Assembly: GCA_003725585.1 (NCBI GenBank)
Contig: RJMB01000022.1
Coordinates: forward strand, 32,860-96,859
Length of the DNA: 64,000 nucleotides
From: Halostreptopolyspora alba
GTDB lineage: Bacteria > Actinomycetota > Actinomycetes > Streptosporangiales > Streptosporangiaceae
Direction: 5' to 3'
The notes beneath the pieces were generated by a model. The model saw nothing but the letters and a program-made list of their open reading frames with translations. It was not told the DNA's origin and ran no database searches. The position numbers and the translations under genes were made by a program. Positions 32,644 to 41,991 of the stretch are shown piece by piece (position 1 is the first letter of the stretch; each line of letters opens with the position of its first letter).

Positions 32644-33168
32644 ATGGTGACGCGGAAGGACAACGGCTCGGCCGAATCCCCGCCGCCCTTCTTCGTCCGG
32701 CTGCCGCACCGGTACACCCCCACCCCGGAACGCGCCGAACCCGCCCCCCACGCGCCGGTGCGGCTCACCGGACGAGGCGGGATCGTGTTGACCGTGCTGG
32801 CCACCCTCGTCGCCGGGCTGCTGTCACACGCCACGGGGATTTCGGCCATCTCCGGCGTCGCCTTCACCCTGGTGTGCGTGCTGGCCGCGCTGCTGGTGCG
32901 TCCGGCAGAGCTGCTGTCACTGTCGGTCAGCCCGCCACTGACATACTTCACAGGGACGCTACTCAGCGAGACTCTGCCGCGGCTGGGCGACGACGGTCTC
33001 GTCCGTGCCGTGGCGATCGCCATGGGCGGCCGGCTCGCCGACGTCGCGCCGTGGCTGTTCCTGGGAACGACGCTCCTGCTGGTGATCGCCTGCGTCCGCG
33101 GCCTGCCACGCAACATCCGTGCCCTCAACGACGAGCTCAACGGGCGTCCGCCGCGGAAGCGCGGCTGA
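32644..33168 (+). CDS. DUF6542-type membrane protein (174 aa)
   Basis: A ~45-residue Pro-rich cytoplasmic head precedes helices at about residues 46-64, 66-84, 93-112 and 139-158, ending in a basic tail (NGRPPRKRG). ATG 32644 follows AGGGGG. It corresponds by position to the small membrane protein between ychF and ispH/xse genes in many actinobacteria (Rv1111c in M. tuberculosis). Function unknown. Confidence 0.75.
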   Translation: MVTRKDNGSAESPPPFFVRLPHRYTPTPERAEPAPHAPVRLTGRGGIVLTVLATLVAGLLSHATGISAISGVAFTLVCVLAALLVRPAELLSLSVSPPLTYFTGTLLSETLPRLGDDGLVRAVAIAMGGRLADVAPWLFLGTTLLLVIACVRGLPRNIRALNDELNGRPPRKRG

Positions 33169-33181
33169 ACCACCACACCAC

Positions 33182-33226
33182 CGCCCGGAGATGCCGGGGT
33201 CACACCCCCGCGACGGCCACCGGGCG
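33182..33226. terminator. Hairpin between convergent DUF6542 gene and xseB
   Basis: Outer arms CGCCCGG / CCGGGCG enclose a second short GGGG/CCCC stem, filling the 66-bp gap between the two stops. Confidence 0.55.
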
Positions 33227-33234
33227 ACACCGCC

Positions 33235-33540
33235 TCAGAACGGCGCGGCTTCCTCCCCGTCGCCTGTCTCGCCGTTGTGCCCGGCGGTCTCCTCCATGGC
33301 CACCGCGAGCCGGGCGCGGGCGCCCTCGAGCCACTGCTCGCAGGTCTTGGCCAGCTGCTCGCCCCTCTCCCACAGGGCCAGGGACTCCTTGAGTGTGAGC
33401 CCGCCCGACTCCAGCTGGCGCACGACAGTGGTCAGCTCGTCGCGCGCCTCCTCGTAGCTCAGCTCCGGCTCGGAGGTGGCGGCATCCGTCTCGGTTCCGG
33501 TCCCCGTGTCGCCGCCGGCCGGCGCGCTGTTCTCGCTCAT
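33235..33540 (-). CDS. xseB: Exodeoxyribonuclease VII small subunit (101 aa)
   Basis: The conserved helical hairpin is present: [24 protein letters not shown] split by [22 protein letters not shown]. It is flanked by a Ser/Thr/Gly-rich N-terminal extension of ~27 residues and an acidic C-terminal tail, both common in actinobacteria. ATG 33540 overlaps the xseA stop (ATGA). The subunit binds XseA in the ExoVII complex, which degrades single-stranded DNA from both ends. Confidence 0.95.
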   Translation of the reverse strand: MSENSAPAGGDTGTGTETDAATSEPELSYEEARDELTTVVRQLESGGLTLKESLALWERGEQLAKTCEQWLEGARARLAVAMEETAGHNGETGDGEEAAPF

Positions 33541-34772
33541 GCGCTCCCCTCCTGTTCCTCGGTGGCCTCGGTCTCGCCCGCTGTGGCCGTCATGCTGTCG
33601 TCGGCGAACCGCAGCCGCAGCGTCTCGCCTCCTGCGACCTCGGTGGCCGACCGCACGACTGCGCCGTCGGAGCGCTGCACGATCGCGTAGCCCCGCGCGA
33701 GGGTGGTCGCCGGGGACAGCGCCAGCAGCCGGGCGCGGGTGTGGCTCAGGTCGTCGGCGGCGCGGTCCAGACTCGCCGACACGCACCGACGGGCGCGGTC
33801 ACGCAGCCCGGTGACGTGCTCGGTGAGGCGGTCGATCTCGCGCATCGGGCTGGCCAACACCGGCCGCGAGCGCACCCCCGACAGCCACGCCTCCTCACGC
33901 TCGATACCGCCCTCGATGACCCGCCGCCCCCGGTCCCGCAGCTGCCGGACGAGCTGCAACTGCTCACCGACGTCGGGAATCGAACGCTTCGCGGCGTCGG
34001 TGGGAGTGGAGGCGCGCACGTCGGCCACCAGGTCGAGCAACGGGGTGTCCTGTTCGTGCCCGATCGCGCTGACCACCGGGGTGCGGGTGGCCGAGACACC
34101 GCGCACCAGCGCCTCGTCGGAGAACGGCAGCAGGTCCTCCAGTGACCCGCCGCCCCGGGCGAGGATGATGACGTCGACCTCGGGGATGGCGTCGAGCTCC
34201 TTGAGGGCGTTGAGCACCTCGCCCACCGCGCGGTCGCCCTGCACCGCCACCTCGCGCACCTCGAACCGCACGGCCGGCCAGCGACGTTTCCCGTTCTCCA
34301 GCACGTCGCGCTCGGCCGCCGAGTCGCGGCCACACACCAGCCCCACGGTGTTCGGGAGGAACGGCAGCGTCCGCTTGCGGTCGTCGGCGAAGACCCCCTC
34401 GGCGGCCAGCGTCTTGCGCAGCTGCTCCAGTCGGGCCAGCAGCTCCCCCAGCCCGACGTGTCGGATCTCCTGGGCCAGCAGCGAGAACGTGCCCCGGGCG
34501 ACGTAGAAGTCGGGCTTGGCGTGCACCACCACCCGGGACCCGGCCTCCGGGGGAGGGGTGGTCGCGTCGAGCACACGCAACGGGCACACCACCCGGGCCG
34601 ACACGTTGGCCACCGGGTCGCGCAGCGTGATGAACGCGGTGCCGCCGCGTCGGTTCAGCTCGGCGACCTGGCCCTCGACCCAGATTCGACCCAGCCGGCC
34701 GATCCAGCCGGCGACCGCCTGCATGACCACGCGCACCGGCTGTGGCGACTCGGCGGAACTCTCCATCCCCAT
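33537..34772 (-). CDS. xseA: Exodeoxyribonuclease VII large subunit (411 aa)
   Basis: N-terminal OB domain ([21 protein letters not shown]), then the exonuclease domain with [65 protein letters not shown] and the coiled-coil C-terminal region. Length is at the short end of the family, as in other actinobacteria. It forms the ExoVII nuclease with the overlapping xseB product. The pair is syntenic with Rv1107c-Rv1108c. Confidence 0.96.
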   Translation of the reverse strand: MGMESSAESPQPVRVVMQAVAGWIGRLGRIWVEGQVAELNRRGGTAFITLRDPVANVSARVVCPLRVLDATTPPPEAGSRVVVHAKPDFYVARGTFSLLAQEIRHVGLGELLARLEQLRKTLAAEGVFADDRKRTLPFLPNTVGLVCGRDSAAERDVLENGKRRWPAVRFEVREVAVQGDRAVGEVLNALKELDAIPEVDVIILARGGGSLEDLLPFSDEALVRGVSATRTPVVSAIGHEQDTPLLDLVADVRASTPTDAAKRSIPDVGEQLQLVRQLRDRGRRVIEGGIEREEAWLSGVRSRPVLASPMREIDRLTEHVTGLRDRARRCVSASLDRAADDLSHTRARLLALSPATTLARGYAIVQRSDGAVVRSATEVAGGETLRLRFADDSMTATAGETEATEEQEGSA

Positions 34773-34855
34773 AGGTCCCCAAGCCTAGGGCAGACCGATG
34801 ACAGGACCGCCGCGCAGCGGCGCGCGCCGTGGCCGCAAAACCCGGTCCAGCGCTC

Positions 34856-35692
34856 CTACTCGCCCCACACCCGCGCCACCGACCAACGCACCTCGGCCGC
34901 CTGCGCCCGGCCGGCCTCGGCGGCGGGCGCGCGTCGGGCGGGGTCGAGCCGGTTGCGCCCGATCGCGGCCACAGCGTCCTCTCCGGGGCTGACGACCACG
35001 GTCGCGGGTTTTCCGGGCAGGTGGGCCAGGTCCTGCTGTGGCGAGGCCAACGGACCGGCGCCGCGGGCGATGGGGGCGAGGACGACCACGCGGTCATAGC
35101 CCGCGGCGAGGTCGGCGTTGGCCGAGGAGTACATCCCGCCGTCGATGTAGAGACGGCCGCCGATCGGCACCGGCGGGTAGACGCCGGGAACGGCGCAGCT
35201 CGCGTTGACCGCCTCGACCAGGGGGGCGGCCCTACCACGGTGGAACACCTCGCGGTGGCCCGTGCGCGCGTTGACCGCGGTGACGCGCAGGTCGGCGGTC
35301 GGCCAGGTGTGCGAGGGCAGCCGCTGGCGCATGACCTCCCGGCGCTCGGTCAGCGACGAGCGTGCCGAGGCGTGGGCCACCCGCCCGACCCGGGCCCGCG
35401 CCCGGGCCGGGTCGCGCTCGGTGGCCACAGCCCACGCGATTCGCGCTGTCGCCGACCACGGAAGCCGCATCGCGATCTCGTCGCGCACCGGGCGCAGCTG
35501 TCGGGCGAACAGCTCCGCGAGAGGGGTGCCGGAGGTGATCTGCGCTCCGACCACCGACCCGGCCGACGTTCCCACGATCAGGTCGGCGTCGGTGAGGTCG
35601 GTCCCCGCCTCCGCCAGGCCGGTGAGAATACCCAGCTCCCAGGCGATGCCGGTGATTCCACCACCGCCGAGGACCAGCGCCCTGCTCGTCAC
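34856..35692 (-). CDS. Patatin-like phospholipase (278 aa)
   Basis: Oxyanion loop LVLGGGGITGIAWELG, nucleophile elbow LIVGTSAGSVVG (Ser in GTSAG) and the catalytic Asp in YIDGGMYSSANADLA (DGG) are all in place, so it should be an active Ser-Asp dyad acyl hydrolase on lipids. No signal peptide. GTG 35692 has AAAGGGGA upstream and is preferred over the frame start at 35728. It is a single gene inserted between xseA and the LacI regulator. Confidence 0.87.
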   Translation of the reverse strand: MTSRALVLGGGGITGIAWELGILTGLAEAGTDLTDADLIVGTSAGSVVGAQITSGTPLAELFARQLRPVRDEIAMRLPWSATARIAWAVATERDPARARARVGRVAHASARSSLTERREVMRQRLPSHTWPTADLRVTAVNARTGHREVFHRGRAAPLVEAVNASCAVPGVYPPVPIGGRLYIDGGMYSSANADLAAGYDRVVVLAPIARGAGPLASPQQDLAHLPGKPATVVVSPGEDAVAAIGRNRLDPARRAPAAEAGRAQAAEVRWSVARVWGE

Positions 35693-35777
35693 GGTCGTCC
35701 CCTTTCGTGTGGCTCGCGGCGTCAGCATAGCGCCACGGCGACGCCCACGGGGGTCCCCCGCTCGCGCGTCCCTACCG

Positions 35778-36833
35778 TCACCCCACGCGCGGTTCCCGCT
35801 CGTGTGGCAACCCTGGGTCGACCCCCCGCCGCACCAGATAGGTCGCGACGACGTACTTCGTCAGCGCCCGGGTGCTGTCGTGGCCGCGTTGGAAGACGAG
35901 CTCGGCGGAGAGCCGACCGAGCGCGCGGGTGTCGTAGCCGACGACGGTCATCGGATACGGCAGCAGGTGGGCGAACTCGAAGTCGTCGAACCCGGCGAGC
36001 CGAACCCCCGAACGGCGGCGGAGCAGTTCCTCGATGGCACCGGTCAGGATGCGGTTGTTGCCACAGAAGATGGCGCTCGGCGGATCGGGCGCGTCGAGCA
36101 TTCCGGCGACCGCGGCTCCGGCTGTCGCGGGGTCGTCCGTGCCGACCTCGATGCGGTGGGCGTCGGGGTCGGCCCCGGCCGCCAGCAGTTCCTCGGTGGC
36201 TCCGGCCACGCGCTCGGCCATGGTGTAGGTGTTCAACGCGTCGGTGACGACGCCGATGTCACGGTGCCCCTCGACCAGGAGCTGGCGCACCGCCTCCCGG
36301 GCTCCGTCGCGGTTGTCGATGAGCACGGTGTCGCCGTCGAGCCCGGTGGGTGGGCGATCGACGAAGACGACGGGGGTGCCGCGGTCGATCTCTGGGCGCA
36401 GATAGGACTGGTCGTCGCCGGTCGGCACGATGATCAGCCCGTCGACGCGCCGTTCGCACAGGTCCAGCGCCAGCTCGCGCTCGCGGGCGGGGTCCCGTCC
36501 CGAGCTCGCCGTGATCAGCTGCGTGTGGTGGCGCTGGGCGACCTCGGCCGCCGCCGCCGCGATCGTCGAGTAGAACGGGTTGGCCAGATCCAGGATGATC
36601 AGCCCGATGGTGGCGCTCGCCCGGCCGCTGCGCAGGTGCGCGGCGGCGTTGTTGCGTTGGAACCCCAACTCGTGCATGGCCCGGTGCACGCGTTCGACGA
36701 GCGCGGGACTCACGGTGGGGACGTTGTTGGCCACGCGCGAGACGGTTTTCAGGCTCACCCCGGCGGCCCTGGCGACGTCCACCATCGTGGGCCGGCGCGC
36801 GGCCGAGGGGTCTGGGGCCGGGTCATCGGTCAT
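35778..36833 (-). CDS. LacI-family transcriptional regulator (351 aa)
   Basis: The DNA-binding head reads TMVDVARAAGVSLKTVSRVANN with hinge VHRAMHELGFQRNNAAAHL, followed by the periplasmic-binding-protein-like sensor (ATIGLIILDLANPFYSTIAA ... LAGFDDFEFAHLLPYPMTVV). AGGAAG precedes ATG 36833; the frame extends upstream but that part is Arg-rich and unsupported. It is divergent from the cupin/ABC sugar operon, and two AACGTT-centred palindromes lie in the 326-bp gap, so it very likely represses that operon (and perhaps itself) until the sugar ligand binds. Confidence 0.93.
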   Translation of the reverse strand: MTDDPAPDPSAARRPTMVDVARAAGVSLKTVSRVANNVPTVSPALVERVHRAMHELGFQRNNAAAHLRSGRASATIGLIILDLANPFYSTIAAAAAEVAQRHHTQLITASSGRDPARERELALDLCERRVDGLIIVPTGDDQSYLRPEIDRGTPVVFVDRPPTGLDGDTVLIDNRDGAREAVRQLLVEGHRDIGVVTDALNTYTMAERVAGATEELLAAGADPDAHRIEVGTDDPATAGAAVAGMLDAPDPPSAIFCGNNRILTGAIEELLRRRSGVRLAGFDDFEFAHLLPYPMTVVGYDTRALGRLSAELVFQRGHDSTRALTKYVVATYLVRRGVDPGLPHEREPRVG

Positions 36834-36975
36834 CGGTCGTGCTTCCTTGGCTCCGGTGGCGGCACGGGCGCGGGGACCGCGGATCCGGCGACTCGGTTCC
36901 CGGGGCGGAGGCCGGGGGCGGTGGCGCCCTTCGCCGGGCTCGTCTCCCGGTAACGTACGCGATCCGTACGGGTGG

Positions 36976-36988
36976 GGCAACGTTGTCC
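36976..36988. promoter_or_regulatory. Probable LacI-family operator 1 (GGCAACGTTGTCC)
   Basis: A near-perfect palindrome centred on AACGTT, the sequence typical of LacI/GalR sites with CG centre, 143 bp after the LacI start codon on the divergent side. Confidence 0.6.
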
Positions 36989-37083
36989 GGCGAGACGGCC
37001 GAACACCCCACTCCGCCGGCTCTCCGGCCGCATCAATAGCCCGGAGTGCGCCGGTTATCGCGTTCGTGACCTCGTAACACCTC

Positions 37084-37131
37084 TTGACACCCGGCAGTGA
37101 ACCAGATCACGCTAACCGGGACAACGTTGTC
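37084..37131 (+). promoter_or_regulatory. Sugar-operon promoter with LacI operator 2
   Basis: TTGACA at 37084-37089 is a consensus -35; the -10 is weak (about 37108-37113). A perfect 12-bp palindrome GACAACGTTGTC at 37120-37131 sits where transcription should start, the classic repressor position. It shares the CAACGTTGTC core with operator 1, 144 bp away, so DNA looping between the two is conceivable. Confidence 0.65.
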
Positions 37132-37159
37132 TCAACGGGACGAACAGGGAGGTGGGCGG

Positions 37160-38224
37160 GTGCACCCCGTGCGCATGCCGGTCGAGGTGATGGAGCACTT
37201 CTACCGCGGCGGGCAGGCCATCCGTGAGCTGCGCGGCGGGCCTCGGCGAAGTGAGCGCTCGCCCGAGGAGTGGCTGGCCTCGGTGACACCGCGGTTCGGA
37301 GCCGAGCCCGCCGGGTTGAGCCGACTGCCAGACGGGACGTTGCTCCGCGACGCGATCGCCGCCGACCCACTCGACTGGCTGGGCGCGGCCCACCACGAGC
37401 GTTTCGGGGCGCACCCCGGGGTGCTGGTCAAGCTCCTCGACGCGGGCGAGCGCCTGCCGGTGCACCTGCACCCCGACCGTGACTTCGCCCAAGCGCACCT
37501 GTCGAGCGGGCACGGCAAGACCGAGGCGTGGATCGTGCTCGCGGCCGAGCCCGGCGCCACCGCCCACGTCGGCTTCACCGAGTCGGTGAGCCGGGCCGAG
37601 CTCGCCGAGCTGGTTCGGCGCCAGGACCCCGCCGAACTCCTGGCACGGATGCACGAGATCCCGCTACGGGCCGGCGACACGGTACTCGTTCCCGCGGGGG
37701 TGCCCCACGCCCTGGGCGCCGGCGCGTTCGTGCTGGAGGTGCAGGAACCCACCGACTTCTCCATCCTGCTCGACTGGCACGGTTTCGCGCTGGACGGCCC
37801 CACCGAGGGGCACCTGGGACTGGGGGTCGACCTGGCGCTGGAGGCGGTGCGGCGCGCACCGCTGAGCCACGCCCAGGTCGAGGCGCTGTGCCTGCGCGGG
37901 ACGGCCCGCGCGGACACCGCCGACCGGCTTCGGGGGGTGTTCGCCGATGAGGCGGCGCCGTTCTTCCGCGCCGACCTGGTTCGCCCGCGAACCGCGGTGC
38001 CCATCCCCGCCGGATTCGCGGTGCTGGTCGCGCTGGAGGGCACCGGGGAGCTGGACACCCGCGCGGGCGAACGCCTCGACGTGGCACGCGGCGACGTGCT
38101 GGCCATCCCGCACGCGGCCGGCCCCCTGACGGTGCGCGGTGACGTGACGGCGGTGCTGTGCCGCCCGCCGGCGACCACCGCCCCACACCCCGCCACGGGT
38201 GGCACCGCGGACGTGGCGACCTGA
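37160..38224 (+). CDS. Class I mannose-6-phosphate isomerase-like cupin (354 aa)
   Basis: A type I PMI fold: PGVLVKLLDAGERLPVHLHPD with metal-binding His, GKTEAWIVLAAEPGA with the Glu ligand, and LVPAGVPHALG with the second cupin His. The position usually occupied by Gln (QxHPD) is His here (HLHPD), which occurs in actinobacterial paralogues. AGGGAGG lies seven bases before GTG 37160. As first gene of a sugar-import operon it probably isomerises the incoming sugar or its phosphate; mannose/fructose-type sugars are the simplest guess, but no kinase is present. Downstream ABC genes follow within 82 bp. Confidence 0.8.
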   Translation: MHPVRMPVEVMEHFYRGGQAIRELRGGPRRSERSPEEWLASVTPRFGAEPAGLSRLPDGTLLRDAIAADPLDWLGAAHHERFGAHPGVLVKLLDAGERLPVHLHPDRDFAQAHLSSGHGKTEAWIVLAAEPGATAHVGFTESVSRAELAELVRRQDPAELLARMHEIPLRAGDTVLVPAGVPHALGAGAFVLEVQEPTDFSILLDWHGFALDGPTEGHLGLGVDLALEAVRRAPLSHAQVEALCLRGTARADTADRLRGVFADEAAPFFRADLVRPRTAVPIPAGFAVLVALEGTGELDTRAGERLDVARGDVLAIPHAAGPLTVRGDVTAVLCRPPATTAPHPATGGTADVAT

Positions 38225-38306
38225 CCCACGGGCGCGCCGCCCCGGCGCGCCCGTGTCCGGGTGGAGGCGACCCGCCTCCACGTGGCGAGAGAAGGGAACA
38301 TCCCCC

Positions 38307-39266
38307 ATGAACGACACCCGGATCGCGAAACGCGCCGTGTCGGCCCTGGCGGTCGGCGGCCTGCTGCTCACCGGTTGCAGCGAGGAGAGCCCGCTCTCCG
38401 ACTCCGAGGAGGGCGGGGATGTCGAAACGGTCGGGCTCATGGTCCAGGACCTGAGCAACCCGTTCTTCAGCGCGATGGAGGAGGGAGTCGAACAGGCGGC
38501 CAAGGACATGGGAGCCGAGGTCGTCACCGAGGACGGTCGTCAGGATCTCGGCGCGCAGAACGAGCACGTCGACGCCTTCATCCAGCAGGACATCGACGTG
38601 CTACTGATCAACCCGGTCGACTCCGAGGGGATCGAGGCGGCCGTGGACCGGGCCGTGAAGGCGGGAATCACGGTGGTGGCGGTCGACGTCGCCGCCGAGG
38701 GCGCCGAGGCCATGATCACCTCGGACAACGTGCAGGCCGGCGAGCTGGCCTGCGAGCACCTGTTCGAGGAGATCGGCGGCGAGGGCGACATTCTCATCAT
38801 CGACGGAACCCCGATCTCCTCGGTGCGGGACCGGGTCGAGGGCTGCGAGAACGTCATGGAGGACTATCCCGACATCGAGGTGGCCAGTCACCAGCACGGG
38901 GACAACAACCGCGAGGAGGCGCTCACCGTGGCCACCGACATGCTCACCGCCAACCCCGATGTGGATGGCATCTTCGCCATCAACGACCCAACGGCGCTGG
39001 GCGCGACACTCGCCGCCGAACAGGCCGGCGTCTCCGACCTCGCGATCGTCGGCGTCGACGGGGCACCCGAGGCCGAGGAGGAACTGGCCGCGGATGACTC
39101 GATGTTCGTGGCCACGGCCGCGCAGGATCCCAAGTTGCTCGGTGTGACCGGGCTGGAGATGGCCGTGGAACTGCACGCCGGAGAGGAACTGGAGGAGGAC
39201 ACCCGGCTGGTCGAGACCGAGCTCATCACCGCGGACAATCTCGACTCCTACGAGGGGTGGCAGTGA
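38307..39266 (+). CDS. Sugar ABC transporter substrate-binding lipoprotein (319 aa)
   Basis: Signal with lipobox LLLTGC (Cys ~25), then a Peripla_BP_4-type fold: VGLMVQDLSNPFFSAMEEG, DVLLINPVDSEGIEAAVDRA, GITVVAVDVAAEG, ITSDNVQAGELACEHL, DGIFAINDPTALGA and IVGVDGAPEA. This is the RbsB/XylF/AlsB group for pentoses, hexoses or polyols. AAGGGAA precedes ATG 38307. The stop overlaps the ATPase start (GTGA), showing tight coupling. The sugar cannot be assigned from sequence alone. Confidence 0.92.
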   Translation: MNDTRIAKRAVSALAVGGLLLTGCSEESPLSDSEEGGDVETVGLMVQDLSNPFFSAMEEGVEQAAKDMGAEVVTEDGRQDLGAQNEHVDAFIQQDIDVLLINPVDSEGIEAAVDRAVKAGITVVAVDVAAEGAEAMITSDNVQAGELACEHLFEEIGGEGDILIIDGTPISSVRDRVEGCENVMEDYPDIEVASHQHGDNNREEALTVATDMLTANPDVDGIFAINDPTALGATLAAEQAGVSDLAIVGVDGAPEAEEELAADDSMFVATAAQDPKLLGVTGLEMAVELHAGEELEEDTRLVETELITADNLDSYEGWQ

Positions 39267-40768
39267 GCGGCTCCCCCCTACTGCGGATGGACGGCGTGTC
39301 CAAGAGCTTCCCGGGCGTGCGCGCCCTCACCGGGGTCAGCTTCGAGCTGCGCCCCGGTGAGGTGCACGCCCTCATGGGCGAGAACGGCGCCGGAAAGTCC
39401 ACCCTGATCAAGATGCTGGCCGGGGTCCACTCCCCCGACTCCGGCAGCATCGAGATCGACGGGCACCCCGTGACCGTCGACAGCCCGCAGCGCGCCGCCG
39501 ATCTGGGGATCGCGGTGATCCACCAGGAGTTGAATCTCGCGCCGAACCTGTCGGTCGCCCAGAACCTGGCGTTGGGCCGGGAGCCCCGCAACCGGTGGGG
39601 ATTGCTCGACCGATCCCGGCTCCGCGAGGAGGCGGTGGCCAAGCTGGAACGTGTCGGCGCCGACATCGACCCCGACACGCGTGTCGGGCGTCTCAGTGTC
39701 GGCATGCAGCAGCTCGTGGAGATCGCGCGGGCCGTCGCCCAAGACGCTCGCGTGCTCGTGCTGGACGAGCCCACGGCGGCCCTGTCCGAGTCCGAGACGC
39801 AGCAGCTGTTCACCCTGGTCGAGGAGATGCGGCGGCGCGGGATGGGACTGGTTTACATCAGCCACCGGATGGAGGAGGTGTACCAGCTCGCCGACCGGGT
39901 CACCGTCTTCCGCGACGGGCAGTGGGTGGACACCTCATCGCGGGAGGACGTCACTCCGGAGCAGGTGGTCTCCCACATGGTGGGCCGTGAGTTCACCGAC
40001 CTGTACGCGCGTACCCGCCGCGCTCCGGGCGAGGTGGTGTTGGAGGCGCGCGGGCTCGGCGACGGTTCCGGTGTGGGCCCGGTCGACCTGCGGCTGCGCG
40101 CCGGTGAGGTCGTCGGGCTGGCCGGGCTCATCGGGGCGGGGCGTACCGAGGTGGCGCGGTTGCTGTTCGGCGCGGATCCCGCCCGGACCGGGGAGATCCG
40201 GCTCGCGGACCGACCGGTCCGGCTGCGCAACCCCCGCGACGGGATCGACAACGGAATCGGGCTGGTGCCGGAGAGCCGCAAGGAGCAGGCGCTGTTCCTG
40301 GACATGGCGGTTCGCGACAACATCGTTGTCACCGGGCTCGGTGAGGTCAGCGACCTCGGCGTGCTGCGGGGCACTCGTATTACACGCCGCGTCACCGAGC
40401 AGGTCGAGACGCTACGGGTGCGGTGCTCCTCGGCACTGCAACGCGTGCGTCACCTCTCCGGCGGCAACCAGCAGAAGGTGGTGCTGGGGCGATGGCTGGC
40501 GATCCAGCCCCGGGTGCTGCTCCTGGACGAGCCGACACGCGGGGTCGACATCGGCGCCAAGCACGAGATCTACAAGATCATCGACGGCCTGGCCCGGGAC
40601 GGTGTCGCCGTGCTGGTCGTCTCCTCCGACCTTCCCGAGGTGCTCGGTATCAGCGACCGGATCCTCGTCATGCGCAACGGGGAGATCGCCGGCGAGCTCG
40701 ACCACGACGAGGCCACCGAGGAGTCGGTCATGCTGCACGCCACCGGTGTGGCCAACGGGGCCCACTGA
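39263..40768 (+). CDS. Sugar ABC transporter ATPase, RbsA type (501 aa)
   Basis: Two fused nucleotide-binding domains. First: Walker A GENGAGKSTL, signature LSVGMQQL, Walker B VLVLDEPTAAL. Second: degenerate P-loop GLIGAGRTEVA, signature LSGGNQQKV, Walker B LLLDEPTRGVD. The degenerate second site is normal for the RbsA/MglA family. GTG 39263 overlaps the preceding stop and has GAGGGG upstream; GTG 39257 is possible. Works with the permease and binding protein of the same operon at the cytoplasmic membrane. Confidence 0.95.
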   Translation: MSGSPLLRMDGVSKSFPGVRALTGVSFELRPGEVHALMGENGAGKSTLIKMLAGVHSPDSGSIEIDGHPVTVDSPQRAADLGIAVIHQELNLAPNLSVAQNLALGREPRNRWGLLDRSRLREEAVAKLERVGADIDPDTRVGRLSVGMQQLVEIARAVAQDARVLVLDEPTAALSESETQQLFTLVEEMRRRGMGLVYISHRMEEVYQLADRVTVFRDGQWVDTSSREDVTPEQVVSHMVGREFTDLYARTRRAPGEVVLEARGLGDGSGVGPVDLRLRAGEVVGLAGLIGAGRTEVARLLFGADPARTGEIRLADRPVRLRNPRDGIDNGIGLVPESRKEQALFLDMAVRDNIVVTGLGEVSDLGVLRGTRITRRVTEQVETLRVRCSSALQRVRHLSGGNQQKVVLGRWLAIQPRVLLLDEPTRGVDIGAKHEIYKIIDGLARDGVAVLVVSSDLPEVLGISDRILVMRNGEIAGELDHDEATEESVMLHATGVANGAH

Positions 40769-40815
40769 GGCTCCCCTCCCCGTCACCTGGCTCCACCGAA
40801 CAACGAAGGACCCCT

Positions 40816-41829
40816 ATGACCGAGAACAGTCGTGCCAGCGCAACGGCGCCCGCCCCTGAGGGCGCCTCCCCTGGCCGGTCGCGGGCGCACCGACCCGACT
40901 TCGCCCACCTCTGGGACCGCTACGGCATCCTCGGCGTGCTCGTGCTGATGATCGCGCTCATGGCCGTGCTCGCGCCGAACTTCCTCACCCTCGACAACGC
41001 GTTCAACATCGCACGGGCCACCTCGATCAACGCGATCCTGGCCGCGGGGATGACCCTGGTCATCCTCACCCGCGGGATCGACCTGTCGGTCGGCTCCAAC
41101 GTGGCGGTGAGCGGGATCGTCGCCGTGCTGCTGTGGACCGGCGGAATGCCCGCCGCGGTGTGCGTACTCGGCGGCATCCTGGTCGGGGCGCTGTTCGGGT
41201 TGCTGAACGGAGCCCTGGTCGCCTACCTCGCGCTCCCGGCGTTCATCGTCACGTTGGGCGGGCTGACCTACCTGCGGGGCACCGCCTACCTGCTCACCGA
41301 CGGCCAGCCACTGGTCGCCGACGACCTGGGTTACCAGCTGATGGGCAACGGCTTCTTCGCGGGTGTCCCGGTGCCCGTGGTCCTGATGCTGCTGGTCTGC
41401 CTGGTCCTGTGGTTCGTACTGCGCCACACCCGGTTCGGCACCGAGGTCTACGCCATCGGCGGGAACCCCGAAGCCGCTCGGCTGGCCGGGATCAAGGTGC
41501 GCTGGACCCTGGTGCGGGTCTACCTCATCGGCGGCGCGTGCGCGGGGCTCGCCGGGGTGATCTTCTCCGCGCGGGTGATGTCCGGCCAGCCCACGGCCGG
41601 CGAGACCTACGAACTCGACGCGATCGCCGCTGTGGTCCTGGGCGGCACCAGCCTGATGGGCGGTGTGGGCACGGTACAGCGAACCCTGATCGGTGCGATG
41701 ATCATCGGTGTGTTGAGCAACGGGCTACTGCTGATGAACGTCCCGTTCTTCTACCAACTCATCATCAAGGGTGCCGTCATCGTGTTGGCGGTCGCGATCG
41801 ACAGCCTCAAGAACTGGAAACGGAGCTGA
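40816..41829 (+). CDS. Sugar ABC transporter permease, RbsC type (337 aa)
   Basis: About ten membrane helices after a ~35-residue polar head; contains MTLVILTRGIDLSVGSNVAV, PAFIVTLGGLTYLRGTAYL, YAIGGNPEAARLAGI and the EAA-like region, with DAIAAVVLGGTSLMGGVGT. These are diagnostic of the BPD_transp_2 (ribose/xylose/AI-2) permeases, which homodimerise. AAGGA precedes ATG 40816. Last gene of the operon; a hairpin terminator follows. Confidence 0.95.
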   Translation: MTENSRASATAPAPEGASPGRSRAHRPDFAHLWDRYGILGVLVLMIALMAVLAPNFLTLDNAFNIARATSINAILAAGMTLVILTRGIDLSVGSNVAVSGIVAVLLWTGGMPAAVCVLGGILVGALFGLLNGALVAYLALPAFIVTLGGLTYLRGTAYLLTDGQPLVADDLGYQLMGNGFFAGVPVPVVLMLLVCLVLWFVLRHTRFGTEVYAIGGNPEAARLAGIKVRWTLVRVYLIGGACAGLAGVIFSARVMSGQPTAGETYELDAIAAVVLGGTSLMGGVGTVQRTLIGAMIIGVLSNGLLLMNVPFFYQLIIKGAVIVLAVAIDSLKNWKRS

Positions 41830-41841
41830 CCGCGCCGCGCT

Positions 41842-41880
41842 GGGAGCGCCCCGGCCACTAGGCGGCCCGGCGGCGCTCCC
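41842..41880 (+). terminator. Terminator of the sugar operon
   Basis: GGGAGCGCC / GGCGCTCCC (9 bp) with a 21-nt interior that itself has CCGG/CCGG arms, 13 bp after the permease stop and before the convergent gene. Confidence 0.75.
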
Positions 41881-41991
41881 GCGCGGTGGAGGTGGACCAG
41901 ACCGGGTGCGTGTGGCCGTGGGCGCGCAGCCGGTGAGCTGGGGCTGGTTTCCAGGCACGCACCAAAGTGGGCGGGGCCGGGCGGGTCTGCC

